DNA of 64,000 bases, taken from Eulemur rufifrons (taxonomy: Eukaryota; Chordata; Mammalia; Primates; Lemuridae). Each line of letters starts with the position of its first letter. The first letter of the stretch is position 1. The position numbers were made by a program, and so were the translations under genes. The notes under the pieces are model-generated. The model worked only from the letters and a program-made list of their open reading frames with translations, was not told where the DNA came from and searched no databases. Shown here in pieces: positions 1 to 10,760 of the stretch. Location: contig NC_090997.1 of NCBI RefSeq assembly GCF_041146395.1, positions 31,661,501 through 31,725,500 of the forward strand, in the 5' to 3' direction.

Positions 1-1230
1 AATCTACAGGTTACCATTCATTTAAAATAATTGTAATGAATATGTGCAAAGAAGTTGCTATTATTTATATGATCATATGCTTAATAAATTATAAATGTTT
101 TTTAAATTTAAAAATTTAAAATAATAATTATAATGTTTATGTTTGGGCTAAAAGATTTCTATTGTTTTATGATGAAAACACCCTGCTTGATTTTTATAAG
201 CAAATTTCCAAAGGAAAATTATTAGTTCTGAAATAAATAGTTCTCCTCAAAGCCCTATTTCCCACATTCGCCTTAACATAACTTATGTGTGTCTTCCAGA
301 GTTACTCGTGCAATATCCTTGAGCTTTACTTTGAATCTGCTTCTCAGCATTCATGATTTGGGGGATTTTTTTCCCCCATAGAATTACAAGTGCTTAAGCG
401 TACTGTTAAAAAATAAAATAACAAAGATGAATTGTTTAAATGTTTCACTTGGAGCAAGACCATGTGCAGAATGCCATAGAACATATATCTCAGGCATAAT
501 ATTCTCAATGTGAAGTTTTTTTTATTTTTTAAAGTCTAGTATTTAGGCTAGGAAACTGATTTATATTAATGGAGTGAAGCATATTCTGAGCAGTATCAAG
601 TAGAATTTGTATATTAACTGCACTTTACACTTACATCCAATGTGATACTGTAATAAATTAGGTGATTTGCATATAAATCTCATTCTAAAATAAACCTACA
701 CTTTGAGTTTGGCGAGGTAATAGTGGTAAATATTTTTAAGTCAAGGCCCTGAACAAAGTATTAGTTTACTGAGGTGGTATTTTTTTTTTCAGATCCAGGA
801 GAAAAATAGTACTCTAAATAACACTATTTTATGAAATCTATTTATGGAATATGGATTCATGAGGACTTTAAGGATGAAGAAGTATAGCACTTAGTTATGT
901 TCTATTGTAATTATAACACTTATCACCCAGTACAGACTTGCACTACGCATTCTTAATCTAGTATATACAGCTTTACCGTCAAACATCACAGAAAAATAAC
1001 TGTCCCCTTTCATTTATTCAACACAGCTACGATTTTGCCTAAGAGACTTGGTAAATGTTCTGTTATGGGTTCATTTAAGAATATCAGTTCTATATAGCAA
1101 GTGTTATTAGGTACTTGGTGACTTCTGGTAAGCTTGGATGGACAGAAGCCGCTGTCAATCTAAATGAGTAAATTGGTTCAATTTTCAAGCGAAGCAAATG
1201 ATTCAATGCGTAAGATCACATGTATGCATG
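1..1230. other. Intronic sequence, nothing recognised
   Basis: AT-rich DNA with short T- and A-runs. I see no exon-like block with splice sites, no RNA gene and no repeat family I can name here. Confidence 0.5.
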
Positions 1231-1280
1231 CACCCATACACACATGCTCACACACACACACATAAATACACATGCTCACA
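1231..1280. repeat. Imperfect (CA)n microsatellite
   Basis: An ACAC-rich tract with CATGCTCACA interruptions appearing on both sides of the pure CA run. It explains the low-complexity reading frames on the minus strand nearby. Confidence 0.8.
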
Positions 1281-1715
1281 TCTTGCGTCCTCATGGCATG
1301 AAGTAAGAGAATGAGAAGAGATTTTTGGACAGTGGGAGCAAATCCTTCCCACTTTACCCCCAAACCTAGCACTCGAACCATGCTTGCTTTCATTACTCAA
1401 ATATTTCAAATGAAAAATTGCCTCTTTTCCTACTTCACTTATGTATGTCAATGTAACAGATATGTTTTTTTTCAGAAGGAAGGATATTTTTTAAAAATAG
1501 CAATAATTATTTTTCCAATAATTCTAATCCTAAAAATATGATAGTAAAAATCCAATATAAGCCTAATTTATCCTAAAACCAATATTATGTCTGCTAAATT
1601 GCTTAGAATTTTTCCCAAAATGTTTATTTTAATGGGAAAACTTTTAGTAAGTTAATTTTACTCCTCATGGAATAGGTACGCAGTAAGTGGTAGCTATCCC
1701 CATTTTATTATGCTA
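1281..1715. other. Intronic sequence, nothing recognised
   Basis: Non-repetitive by eye and AT-rich. A 76-codon open frame on the + strand (1311-1541) has no recognisable domain and low-complexity hydrophobic content, so it is taken as chance. Confidence 0.45.
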
Positions 1716-1724
1716 ACATTAAAT

Positions 1725-1945
1725 ACCCGGAATTAGTCTGCCTGGGTTTGAATCTCAACTCAAACTGTTACTGTGTAATATTGGAGCATGACACTTGGTC
1801 TCTCTCTGTGTCAGTTTTCTCTTTTATAAAACAAGAATTATATTGTACCTACTTCTATCTTTGTCTTAAAGATTAAATGAGATTATTCATGAAAGTGCCA
1901 GCTCAGTGCCTGATATGTAAATATTTGGTAAACAATAGATACAAT
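1725..1945 (+). repeat. MIR SINE
   Basis: The tRNA-derived MIR pattern reads in order: GGGTTTGAATC box-B-like core, then TGTGTAATATTGGAGCATGA, then TCTCTGTGTCAGTTTTC and AGATTAAATGAGAT, then the 3' part GTGCCAGCTCAGTGCCTGAT. Divergence is high, as expected for an ancient mammalian SINE. Confidence 0.8.
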
Positions 1946-2016
1946 GTTAACAATAAACAGTTTAATGATTCTATTATTCTAAACTCTGGCTTACTGTGAG
2001 ACCAAATTGGAACTCC

Positions 2017-2082
2017 TTTGAGGGAATTTATATACTTGATCTTAGCCAAAAGGCTGAGAAGTGATCATTTGAGAGAATTTAT
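2017..2082 (-). pseudogene. 3'-truncated U2 snRNA retro-fragment with flanking duplication
   Basis: On the minus strand, positions 2065 down to 2031 match the first about 35 nt of U2 snRNA (ATCACTTCTCAGCC, then TTTTGGCTAAGATCAAG), with three C-to-T type changes. The match stops abruptly, so the branch-site recognition and Sm regions are absent. It is flanked by TTTGAGGGAATTTA (2017-2030) and TTTGAGAGAATTTAT (2068-2082), a near-perfect target-site duplication. This is the known structure of 3'-truncated snRNA pseudogenes made by self-primed reverse transcription. It is not functional. Confidence 0.8.
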
Positions 2083-2224
2083 GTTGTTTATTCAAAATAT
2101 ACTTAGTGGGAAATGTTGAAATAAAAGTTGCATATCTTATGTGACTCTGACCTCTTAAAACAAACTGGATGTTAGTAAACCAATGAATTCCTCACTTAGC
2201 AGAAATGTGTAAGAGTATAAACTT

Positions 2225-2475
2225 TAACAACAATAATATAACAGCCATTTACTCAGTAAGTATTATGCACCAAACACTGTTGAGAGCCTTCTTCACATTA
2301 TTTCATTCAACACTTCTATGAGGTAAAATTTATTGTCCCTATTTCACAGATTAAGAAACTGAGATCTAGAGAGAAAAAGACTTCCCCTAAGTTCCATAGC
2401 CAGCAGATAGTGGAGTCAGGATTTGAACCTCTATCCCTAGGAATCCATAGCTGTTGCACCTTTACCATATGATCT
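2225..2475 (-). repeat. MIR SINE, antisense
   Basis: Contains the reverse-complement MIR signature: TATTTCACAGATTAAGAAAC, CTGAGATCTAGAGAGA, then TCCATAGCCAGCAG and GAGTCAGGATTTGAACC, with the 3' end (TATTATGCACCAAACACTGT) on the left. Confidence 0.8.
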
Positions 2476-2479
2476 CATC

Positions 2480-3060
2480 TGGACAGCTCTTCAAATATCC
2501 AGATTTCCTTTATACGGAGAGTTCTGAGTTAGTTCTTAAATTTGTTTGCCTGCCAGCTTGTGAGTGAACTTTGCTTCCTACACTCTGCTCCTTCCCCTTA
2601 AATCTCCGGATCCCTTGTAAACTCTACCTAACCTGAGAGAGTCTGACTCCCCCACTCTCAGAAGAGTGTGTCCGCCCAGGAAGCATTACCATGCAGTGTG
2701 TTTTTTGCCAAATGAGAGGATTTTGTCTAGCTTTACCTTCCGAAATAAGTATTATGAAGACAATATAGGTTTATTTTGTTTGGTTTCCAAGTACAAAGTT
2801 ACATTTGAGAGATGTTTTCAAACTTACCACATTTTAACCCTCTGGATGTCCGTGATCTGCCGTGCGCACCCACCCCCGGACAGCTCAATCGTGGCCACTC
2901 TGCAGAATAACTTGGACACCTCACTAGAAAATTCTCTCTTTACATTCATTCGCCAAGGATGCTTTGAGATCGTATGTGTGCGTATACACATTCATAATAT
3001 TCAATTTACCAAAAACAAGTGTTTAACTTAGTATCATGACTTTATTAAAAATAAATAAAT
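2480..3060. other. Intronic sequence, no repeat recognised
   Basis: A 121-codon open frame (2666-3031, +) has no recognisable domain, no strong splice context and a composition like random intron; I do not call it a gene. Confidence 0.4.
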
Positions 3061-3510
3061 AAATCGAGCTTCTAGAGGTGAAAAGCCATATGCGCTAAGG
3101 CACTTAAGAAGGGCATCTGATAACGTGATGGGAGAGTTGCCAAGTTGCATGTCTTAAAAATAGCTGGGCTAACGATCCTCATTATGGGGTACTTTGTATG
3201 ATGGGTCTTTTCACCATAAACCCTGAATCCCTCTGTCACTGCAGTGAGATGAGACTGAACGAGGCAGATCCATTGTTCCCTAACAGTCTTTGTATTTCTC
3301 TTTTGTTGGAAAATGAGACTACTGTGATCTTTGAATCTCAATTTTCTCTGAAAAGACATTTTATGAGAAGACTGCAGCTTCAGAAAATAAAGGCAGATGC
3401 TGTTACAGTTTATGTAAGCGCAGACAAGGCCGGTAGCTGTTGTGAATTATAATGAACCCTGCAACAGCGCTGGTCCAGATGTAGCATTAATGCTTCAGAG
3501 GCTCAGAAAC
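3060..3510. other. Non-repetitive block, possible conserved noncoding element
   Basis: Unlike its AT-rich surroundings this block is balanced in composition, free of simple repeats and of recognisable transposons, and holds several CpGs and homeodomain-type TAAT cores (for example in GTAGCATTAATGC near 3481). An 84-codon frame (3198-3452, +) crosses it but shows no known domain. An intronic enhancer is a guess from texture alone. Confidence 0.25.
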
Positions 3511-4535
3511 TTATTGGCATTTAGTGAAAATGCTAGAGAAATTTAAGTCATCTGGCTTCCTCTCTGTATGTCTAGTTTCACCAAATTTTTCTACGGCATT
3601 AAGCTTAATTTTAGAAAAGTCTGTAAGGAATGAGAGTATAGTCAAATCCAGACAAGGATTGAACTATTTACCATAACTACTATTCATAGAAACAGATGAC
3701 TACAAAGAGAACAATTTTGTCAACCTACTTGGTGGTTTCACTTATTAAAGGTACAGAATAAAACTTGAATTATCAGTGAAAACAATCATTGCTCTTACAT
3801 AGAGTAATTGTCATTTAATTGTCTTATCTGTAGGCATATATTGATACAATATAAAGTAAGCAGAAACATAAGAAGGACAAAGGTAATAGAAGGACAGGAA
3901 AAATAAAAAGAAACTTGCTCACTCTGCATCTGATTTTATTTCTTAATGGTTTCTTATTCCCTTCTAATGCCTTCCACTCGCACCCCAAGTAGAGCAGTTG
4001 GCAGAGAACACAACAGATGGATGACAAGCTCAACACATGTGGTGTATCTGGCACCCAGGCACTTGACTTTTATTTGCTAAACAGTTAGCCAGATTTTAAG
4101 AACCTAGTCTGCTAATGTTCCTATTTGGTTTAATGCTCTATCAGCATCTAGCACATAAATATGAAAATATTGCCATAAAAAGATCACACACTCTGTTTCT
4201 CTGCACAGTTCAGTGGTCAGTTATCTTATTCTTGGTGTGGATTGCTGAGATACTGAAGAGTGGATTTAAAGATGTAACTGGTAGTTTGTAAAGACATCTA
4301 TGATTTTAGATATTAGTGTTTTCTTAAGGTGGCTGTGTCTAAAAAAGCTTTGGCCAGCTAAGTCCAGGACAGCCATAGCCAGTGTAAGGCACTGAATGAA
4401 CCCGTTAGGCAAGAGCAGAAGATTTGACAGGGTGATCACAGACAGTTGGTATTTTTCTTCCCTACCACTGTCACTGCATTTTCACAAGTTACGAAATTCG
4501 ATGCTCGTTCATCTTTTTTCATATAGTCTCCCTGG
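3511..4535. other. Intronic sequence, nothing recognised
   Basis: Mixed AT-rich DNA. No splice-flanked Gly-X-Y block and no repeat family that I can name. Confidence 0.4.
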
Positions 4536-4539
4536 CCAC

Positions 4540-4745
4540 CAGACAAAATTAACAGTTCACCCATCCTGCTCATATAGCACATTATTATATTACTATTATA
4601 ATGGTGTGTGTCTATATCCCCTGCTTAAAGGTGAGCTCCTGAAGGAGGACTTGGTATCTCACTCACCTCTATAACCCCAGCACTTGGTCCAGTATATGGC
4701 ACTTGATTCATTCTGGATAAATGTTTGTTGAATTGCTTAGAACTC
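4540..4745 (+). repeat. LINE-2 (L2) 3' end
   Basis: Shows the L2 3' end pattern: GGTGAGCTCCTGAAGGAGGA, then CTCTATAACCCCAGCACTTG, then GGATAAATGTTTGTTGAAT. Diverged and 5'-truncated, as most mammalian L2 copies are. Confidence 0.75.
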
Positions 4746-5740
4746 AAGAAATATACTTTGGGGAAATAGGAAGGAAGGAGAATCTCTTCTCTTCCCAGCA
4801 AAGCTTACTACAGGTGTTGCTTCCTAGAATGGAATATAATTGAGAGAAGTGTGTGCATCTCCAGAATTTGCTTACTATTTTCTCTTACACAAATTATGCT
4901 CTTCCTTTTCTTGCAAGCATAAATCTTCAAGTTATCTTGCTTTCTTTTTACCCAAACTAGGTTCAAAAATTCCCTTTCTTACAATATTGCTAATGTGTAT
5001 TCTTTCTCCGTATCTTCACAACCATTTACTTCAGGGCTAAAGACGAATAACCAATGGCTTTAGTGTATTTAAGCTCCAGTAGAAGTAATTGAGAGGGAGT
5101 AGAACTATAAATTACTCATCACGAGGAATACTTTGGACAGGAAATAGCTTGCAGTTACTGGTATCTCACTGCCCGCAATTAGGAGCTGACTGATGACACT
5201 GTCCTTCTCTTTATATCTTAAATCATCTTTCACGTGTTGCAATACTTAATTTAGATGTCAATAACTATACCTCAGATATTTTAGTAGATGATTCACATTA
5301 AATGTCTTCTATTTCTCTAGTACTTTTTATGAAGTTTCAAATTTACTTAAGGACTGTCTCACAGCTAATTTCACAATAAAGTGAAAAGCCCAAACACTTG
5401 TTCCTGACACTTTAAGAAAATCATCACAATTACATAGGAGCCCAGATTTTGTCATGGATTCTACAACATTAAGGCTTAATTCCCTAATTTTGGTATATAT
5501 ATGGAAAGAAACTTTTACTTCTCCAAGTCATTTTTAAATTATTTGGGTTTTTTTGTTTTTTATTTGAATAACTTAGTTCAGCTTGCACTTAAGGAATTTG
5601 GAAAAGAACTATAAAATAAAATCCCTTTGAAAGGAAAACTTAATGATTGTACTGAACTACAAGCATGGTATATGTAAGCAGTAAGTTTTAAAAAAAAGCA
5701 AGTTGTGTTAATGGAAGTACAGTACAGTATAGTATCCAGA
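4746..5740. other. Intronic sequence, nothing recognised
   Basis: AT-rich, with a short T/G run near 5550. No exon, RNA gene or repeat family recognised. Confidence 0.4.
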
Positions 5741-5744
5741 ACAA

Positions 5745-5812
5745 GGTGCGTGTGTATGTGAATGTATGTGTGTGTGTGTGTGTGTGCATGTGCATGTGTG
5801 TATGTATGGATC
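5745..5812. repeat. (TG)n / (TATG)n microsatellite
   Basis: Alternating purine-pyrimidine tract of TG, ATG and CATG units. The reverse strand gives His/Thr-rich false reading frames (5578-5888). Confidence 0.9.
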
Positions 5813-6505
5813 TGCTCTCTATTCTGTGTAGATAAGACCATGTGTGGAGTGATGTGCTGAGTTCTGAGTGCCACATTTTAAAAGACATGACTGACCAGTG
5901 TGTGCCCAGAGAACAAGGACCATAATATTAAGAGATTCCAAACTATCATTTGAAAAATGGGTGGTTTACTGAATGGGAGGCTTGCTGTGGCACAAAGAGA
6001 GGTCTTGTGTAGGACCTGTAAGACGTTTTTCTTTTGTAATTGCACACAGCAGAAACAAGACTAATGGGCAGAAATTTGGGAAAGGTTAATTTGGGTGCAG
6101 AAAGCATTGATTCAGTAACCACACATAGAATTTTTTTTCCCATTTTTTCTCCACAATGCAAGTTAAACAACAAAAGTGCCTGACTTTAAGAAGCTTTCAA
6201 TAGCGTCAGTACCTCATCAGATTCTTTGGTGAAGGTAGTATATATAAATGTATAAATTTATACTTGTCCTTATATTTAAGAATATCAATCCTGCTTTTTT
6301 CCCTAGGTATAGGCACCTGCATATACTTGTGTACACGCAAATATATATACATTCAAGATAGTAGATTTTGAGAGGGTAGATGTTGAATTCAGCAACTACT
6401 ACCAACCCATACGTTATTATGATTAAGACATTTATTGCCCATACATTACCTTTGGTGGCTGGTTTTCCTTTCTTTGAAATATGACCCATAAGGAAAAGAA
6501 ACGAT
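5813..6505. other. Intronic sequence, nothing recognised
   Basis: Contains short ATATAT runs near 6240 and 6340. Two minus-strand frames (5946-6173 and 6217-6489) lack domains and splice context. Confidence 0.4.
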
Positions 6506-6509
6506 AAAT

Positions 6510-6690
6510 ACTTGAGGTGATGGACACCCAGTTACTCTGATTTGATTAATACACATGGTATGCCTGTATCAAAACATCACATGTACCCTACAAATATATA
6601 CAACTATTATGTACCCATAATAATTTAAAATAAAAAATGTAAAAATTCAAAAAATAAAATAAAAATTTTAAAAAGATAAAATAATAATAG
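6510..6690 (+). mobile_element. LINE-1 3'UTR fragment with A-rich tail
   Basis: Begins with a GGTGATGGACACC-type L1 3'UTR motif, continues with ATCAAAACATCACATGTACC and the ATAAATATATACAA-type segment, and ends in a long degenerate AATAAAA-rich tail. It is only the terminal part of an old L1. Confidence 0.7.
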
Positions 6691-8075
6691 GGTGTCATTA
6701 TTTTATAATTAAGAATGTTGTCCTTATCCTGACCATTAATGTGATAATATATCCCCAGGTGTTAGCTGCATTAAGGATCCAATAAATACAAATAATTCAA
6801 AAAATTTGAGATTTTAAACTCTATGTGGTATATATTTTTTTAACTGGAGAATTTATTTCTTGGAACGAAGTCCCAAAATATAGAAGGCAAAAAATCCTCC
6901 TCCCTGAAATAAAAAGACTAAGATTAGATTTCTGAAAAAAAAGTAGGAGGTACAGTTATATTTTTTGTTTCCTGAAATACTTAATAGACTGCCAACAGTT
7001 TAAAGAACTGTATAAAAATTCAATATCTGAAGATTATGGCTGAATAAAGCAGGACTATAGTCAGAAATATAGAGGTTACATTAGTGATACACAAAATCAA
7101 AATCAGATTTACTTTTTTCTGCCTGTTTTACTGGTTTTTGTTCTAGAATTCTGGCATTCCACTTCATATATTACTCCTCGCGATTTCATTCAGCATTCAA
7201 TTTAAGTAAATTTTCCTCTAGTGAATATGAATTAATTAGAGAGGAAATACTGATATGTTTCCAAGTGTACACTAAATTCACCTAGAAGGTTATATTACTA
7301 GAAAACATGCTCTAAGTTAAATGATAGGTCAAATTTTATTTTTTAATACCTAAACATTACATTAGGATCTCAGACTTTTTAATCAAAGGCTGAATGCCTA
7401 ACTTTTTAAATAAATAATCACCACAACATAGTATATAACTTTCTGCTTTCTGGGCCTAATTTTAGTTATTTGCAAATCTTTTATTTACCTGCTTGTTCTT
7501 CCTTTATTTGTTTGGTCTTATTGGTACTAATTTTGCAAACTATAGGCCTAGAGAGTGTGATTCCTTATCAAATGTCCTTCAGATAACATATATTTCCTGC
7601 ATAGTAAAAAAGAGATTGGTTCCAATGTTAAAGGAATCAGGAAAACTAATAATTTATATTTTATGCTTAGCTACGCTTACTGGTAAAAAATATGCAGTGC
7701 TTAAAAGAAGGTAAAATGAAATCTTTTGATCAGTTTTTCAGAAAGCCACCGACACTAAACTTTACTTCTGTTTTTGCCAAAAGAGGTTATTCTGAATTCT
7801 GGAAAGGGTGCTTTTTGATTGTTCTGTGAAGTTGAAGACATGCCATGTATTATAGTAATAACCCAGGAAATGATACTATCAGAAGCAACATTAAATTTTT
7901 CTGGCCTTATATGACACGTATTTATTCATTTGCCCTTCTGTACTTTGAATTTGTAACCAGAAAGGGACATAGGCCCTTTGATAAAAAAAAAAAAGAAAAC
8001 GTGTAATAGAAAGTATATGCCTCAGAAATGTTTTGAAAGTTATGGTTGCTATCAGAATCATTAATTATAATTTTC
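6691..8075. other. Intronic sequence, nothing recognised
   Basis: AT-rich with A-runs. Open frames here (such as 7493-7714, +) have no recognisable content. Confidence 0.4.
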
Positions 8076-8078
8076 TTT

Positions 8079-8123
8079 AAACAATGAACTAAAATTGTTC
8101 ATTGTTTGAACTAAAATTGTTCA
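8079..8123. repeat. Palindrome joined to a direct repeat
   Basis: Perfect 11-bp inverted arms, AAACAATGAAC (8079-8089) and GTTCATTGTTT (8097-8107), enclose a 7-nt spacer. The 17-bp word TGAACTAAAATTGTTCA occurs at 8085-8101 and again at 8107-8123 (period 22), so the core is both inverted and tandemly duplicated. Confidence 0.85.
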
Positions 8124-10185
8124 GACAAAGGAGAAACATCTTATTTCTTCCTTTGGCTGAGAGTGGGAGGAAGGAGAGACAGCAGGAGTTCAGAAAAAGC
8201 AAATAATATGTACCCTTCTAGTAACTTTAGCTAGATATTTATAGACAGAATTAAATTTGACCCCAAACTGCCTGTGACACCTAGAGCTTTAAACCTGGGC
8301 ATCAGAGTAAGCGTAAAGAAAGTGTCATTCTGTTGACATAAATTACATTTTGGGCAAAGTCTGGACAGCAACATCATTATCCATTGCTGTTAATAAAATA
8401 TTGTTCTTTAGAACTATTTTCTTCTTTAGTTTTTATGCTAACTAATAAATTTCTCTCTTGTTTTAGATAAAGACAAAAACAGAAATGTTCATTATTCCTC
8501 ACGGACTAGAATAATAACAATAAAATTTTAAATGATTGTGCATTTCTAAGTAGGGCATCTCAAAGTATTTCAAAAACTTCCACATGTTGATGTATCATGT
8601 GAGGTCAACTCACTTCCTCTGAGAGATAATTAGTGATGCCCATTGGGTTATCTTGGGGTCTAGAATCATGTTTACAAAACAAATTCCCAGTAAGGAAAGA
8701 ACAGAGACCAATTAACACTGACCATAGGAAAACACCATATTTTAATTATTGCAATCATAAAACCTGTGTCCATTAAAGACATATTCTCAATATCACAGCT
8801 TTAAAGACTTTTGATAACAAATTAACAGTGGGCCTGGGTGTAACCATAACCTGACACATGGCAGAGGTAGGACCTTGGGTGCCAGTACTCAGAGAACATG
8901 GTACGTAAGAAGAGTGCACTGTGAGCAAAGAAAAAGAGAAGATACCGTCATGACTTTTTTTCCCAAAAAAAGTAATTTTGGCAGTGTATGCTGTATCAGT
9001 GTACTTTACTGGATTGTATGCCATATCTTGTTATCGTGTATAACTTGTAATCTGATATAAAACGTTATATTAGATCAACAGATGAAAATAATCTGCTCCT
9101 TATGGACAAGTGGACATACTTCTGTGATGAGTAACAGAAGCTCCGTTTCCATAGACTGTTCCCTGGTGTCAAATACTTAATGTGCTTTACTCTTTCTTTA
9201 TCAAATGAAATTAGAAGTTTCTAATAGACCAGTGTGATGCCCGAGGTCCAGAACTGAAACAAGTTTTTAATAATAGAAGTGTATTTATTACATAGATAAG
9301 TACATTATATTTTATTCATTCATGTTTCAACACTTAATTATACTTAGCAGCAAAGTTTTGCCTTGAATGTTTAGTATATGCTGTAATGATAGCAGTTATA
9401 CTGTAGAATACTTTGGTAATTTAATCTAATCTAAGAAAAACCTTAAGTCTTTAAAATAATATATGTGCATATATATAGCAGTATATCTATGGTAAAAACC
9501 ACTAAAACTTTCCAAATATTTATTAATTAATGAAATAATAAAGATCTCTTTAGATTTATACAGAATATATTGTTACTACCTTAAAGTTTGAAGATGTTAT
9601 TTTTTCCTGTAGATATTTGAATTTTGTTTAAAGAATTCTGAGAAATGGTATCTAATTGCTTTCTAGATAATGCTTAAAACTGTTATTTTACAAATTAATT
9701 ATAAATACTTGATAGAAATAAAGCAGGTCAATAGAACTGTTAGTTTATTTTGAGCTGTCTGAACCTGGAAATTCAGGAGACAAAGTAAACTCCTATAAGC
9801 AGCTTATTTCCTAAGTCTCCATTGGGCACATGTGCCTCTTCCCAGGTGCAGTTCATTCTAGCCTGGGTGATGTTTACAGACCAGACTTGTCAAAGTGATG
9901 ACCTGAGAATTCCAGTAATGAAAACTGATAGGCATCTGCTAAAAACCTTTTTACCCAAGAAAGATAAATAGAAAGGAACTAAAAATGCTTCCAAGTAATT
10001 GTTTCATGTAAAATGGCATTAGGTGTATCTTCAAAATCAATTTAAAGACAATCTCTAGATATGGGTAAGAAAGTAAACATGCTCGTATATATATTATAAG
10101 AATACAAACACACAAACATATACTGTACATATATATAAAATTCAGATTTTAGGCAAGAAGTCTAAATTAAATCTTTTTCCCAGAG
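8124..10185. other. Intronic sequence, nothing recognised
   Basis: AT-rich, with alternating TA/CA tracts near 9460 and 10085-10135. No exon or named repeat is supported. Confidence 0.4.
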
Positions 10186-10189
10186 ACAG

Positions 10190-10350
10190 TGTAGGGAGGC
10201 AGTGAAGTGCACAGAGTTGGGTTCAAATCCCAGTTCTACCAGGTACTTATTGTGAAATCGTCTGTGAGATGTAGCAATAGTAACTTCTACCTGATAGGTT
10301 CATTGTGAGAACAGTGACTGGCCCATAGAAAGCACTATGTCAGACTTGAA
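10190..10350 (+). repeat. MIR SINE
   Basis: The order GTTGGGTTCAAATCCCAG, TACCAGGTACTTATTGTG, CTGATAGGTTCATTGTGAG, CTGGCCCATAGAAAGCACTA matches MIR in sense orientation. Confidence 0.8.
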
Positions 10351-10394
10351 TATTATGCCCAGAGATATGAAAGAGAGAAAATGAAATAAAGGAT

Positions 10395-10620
10395 ACTAAA
10401 TAGCATGTGGAAAAACATAGGCTGTGGAGTCAGCAGGACCTCAATTCAGATCTCAGTAATACTGCTAGTTGGGTGACCTTGAACACGTTACCAAACCTTG
10501 CAGAGCTTCCATTTCCTTGTTTTAAAAATTAAAGTGATAATCCTGGAGCTGTGAGGTTAGGGATAGATGGGAAGCCCCTACGCATGATAGATACTCAGTT
10601 ATAGGCTACCTTTCCCAACA
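10395..10620 (+). repeat. MIR SINE (second copy in tandem)
   Basis: GCTGTGGAGTCAGCAGGACC, CTCAATTCAGATCTCAG, GGGTGACCTTGAACACGTTA and TTCCATTTCCTTG appear in MIR order. It lies directly downstream of another MIR in the same orientation, and about 100 bp before collagen exon A. Confidence 0.75.
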
Positions 10621-10715
10621 CTAGAGCTAGTTGGTAAAGATTGCAAAAAAAATATGTCTGTGTTCATTCGTTTTTCTGGCTAATAAAAATTATTCTCTGT
10701 ACTTACTTCTTTTAG

Positions 10716-10760
10716 GGAGAAAATGGTTTACATGGTGCTCCAGGCTTACCGGGTCAAAAA
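10716..10760 (+). CDS. Collagen triple-helix exon A (45 nt, 5 Gly-X-Y triplets)
   Basis: This internal exon encodes GENGLHGAPGLPGQK, five uninterrupted Gly-X-Y triplets from the triple-helical domain of a secreted extracellular-matrix collagen alpha chain. It is preceded by a pyrimidine-rich stretch ending in TTTTAG and followed by the donor GTAAGA. The exon starts on a full glycine codon and both ends are phase 0. The 45-nt length is one of the standard exon sizes of fibril-forming and FACIT-type collagens; type IV genes usually split Gly codons, so they fit less well. Y-position prolines in GAP and GLP are potential 4-hydroxyproline sites. The exon ends in Lys, so splicing to the next exon creates a Lys-Gly-Glu sequence. 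The rest of the gene lies outside the window. That this is a collagen exon is strongly supported; which collagen gene is not, and COL24A1, COL19A1, COL21A1 and COL25A1 are only candidates because of their large introns. Confidence 0.9.

Noticed and set aside
2666..3031. 121-codon open frame on the + strand
   Set aside because: No recognisable domain, low-complexity composition, no paired splice sites; a frame of this length occurs by chance in 64 kb.
3198..3452. 84-codon open frame in the complex block
   Set aside because: No domain or signal; kept only as a possible noncoding element.
5578..5888. His/Thr-rich minus-strand frames
   Set aside because: Artefacts of the TG microsatellite.
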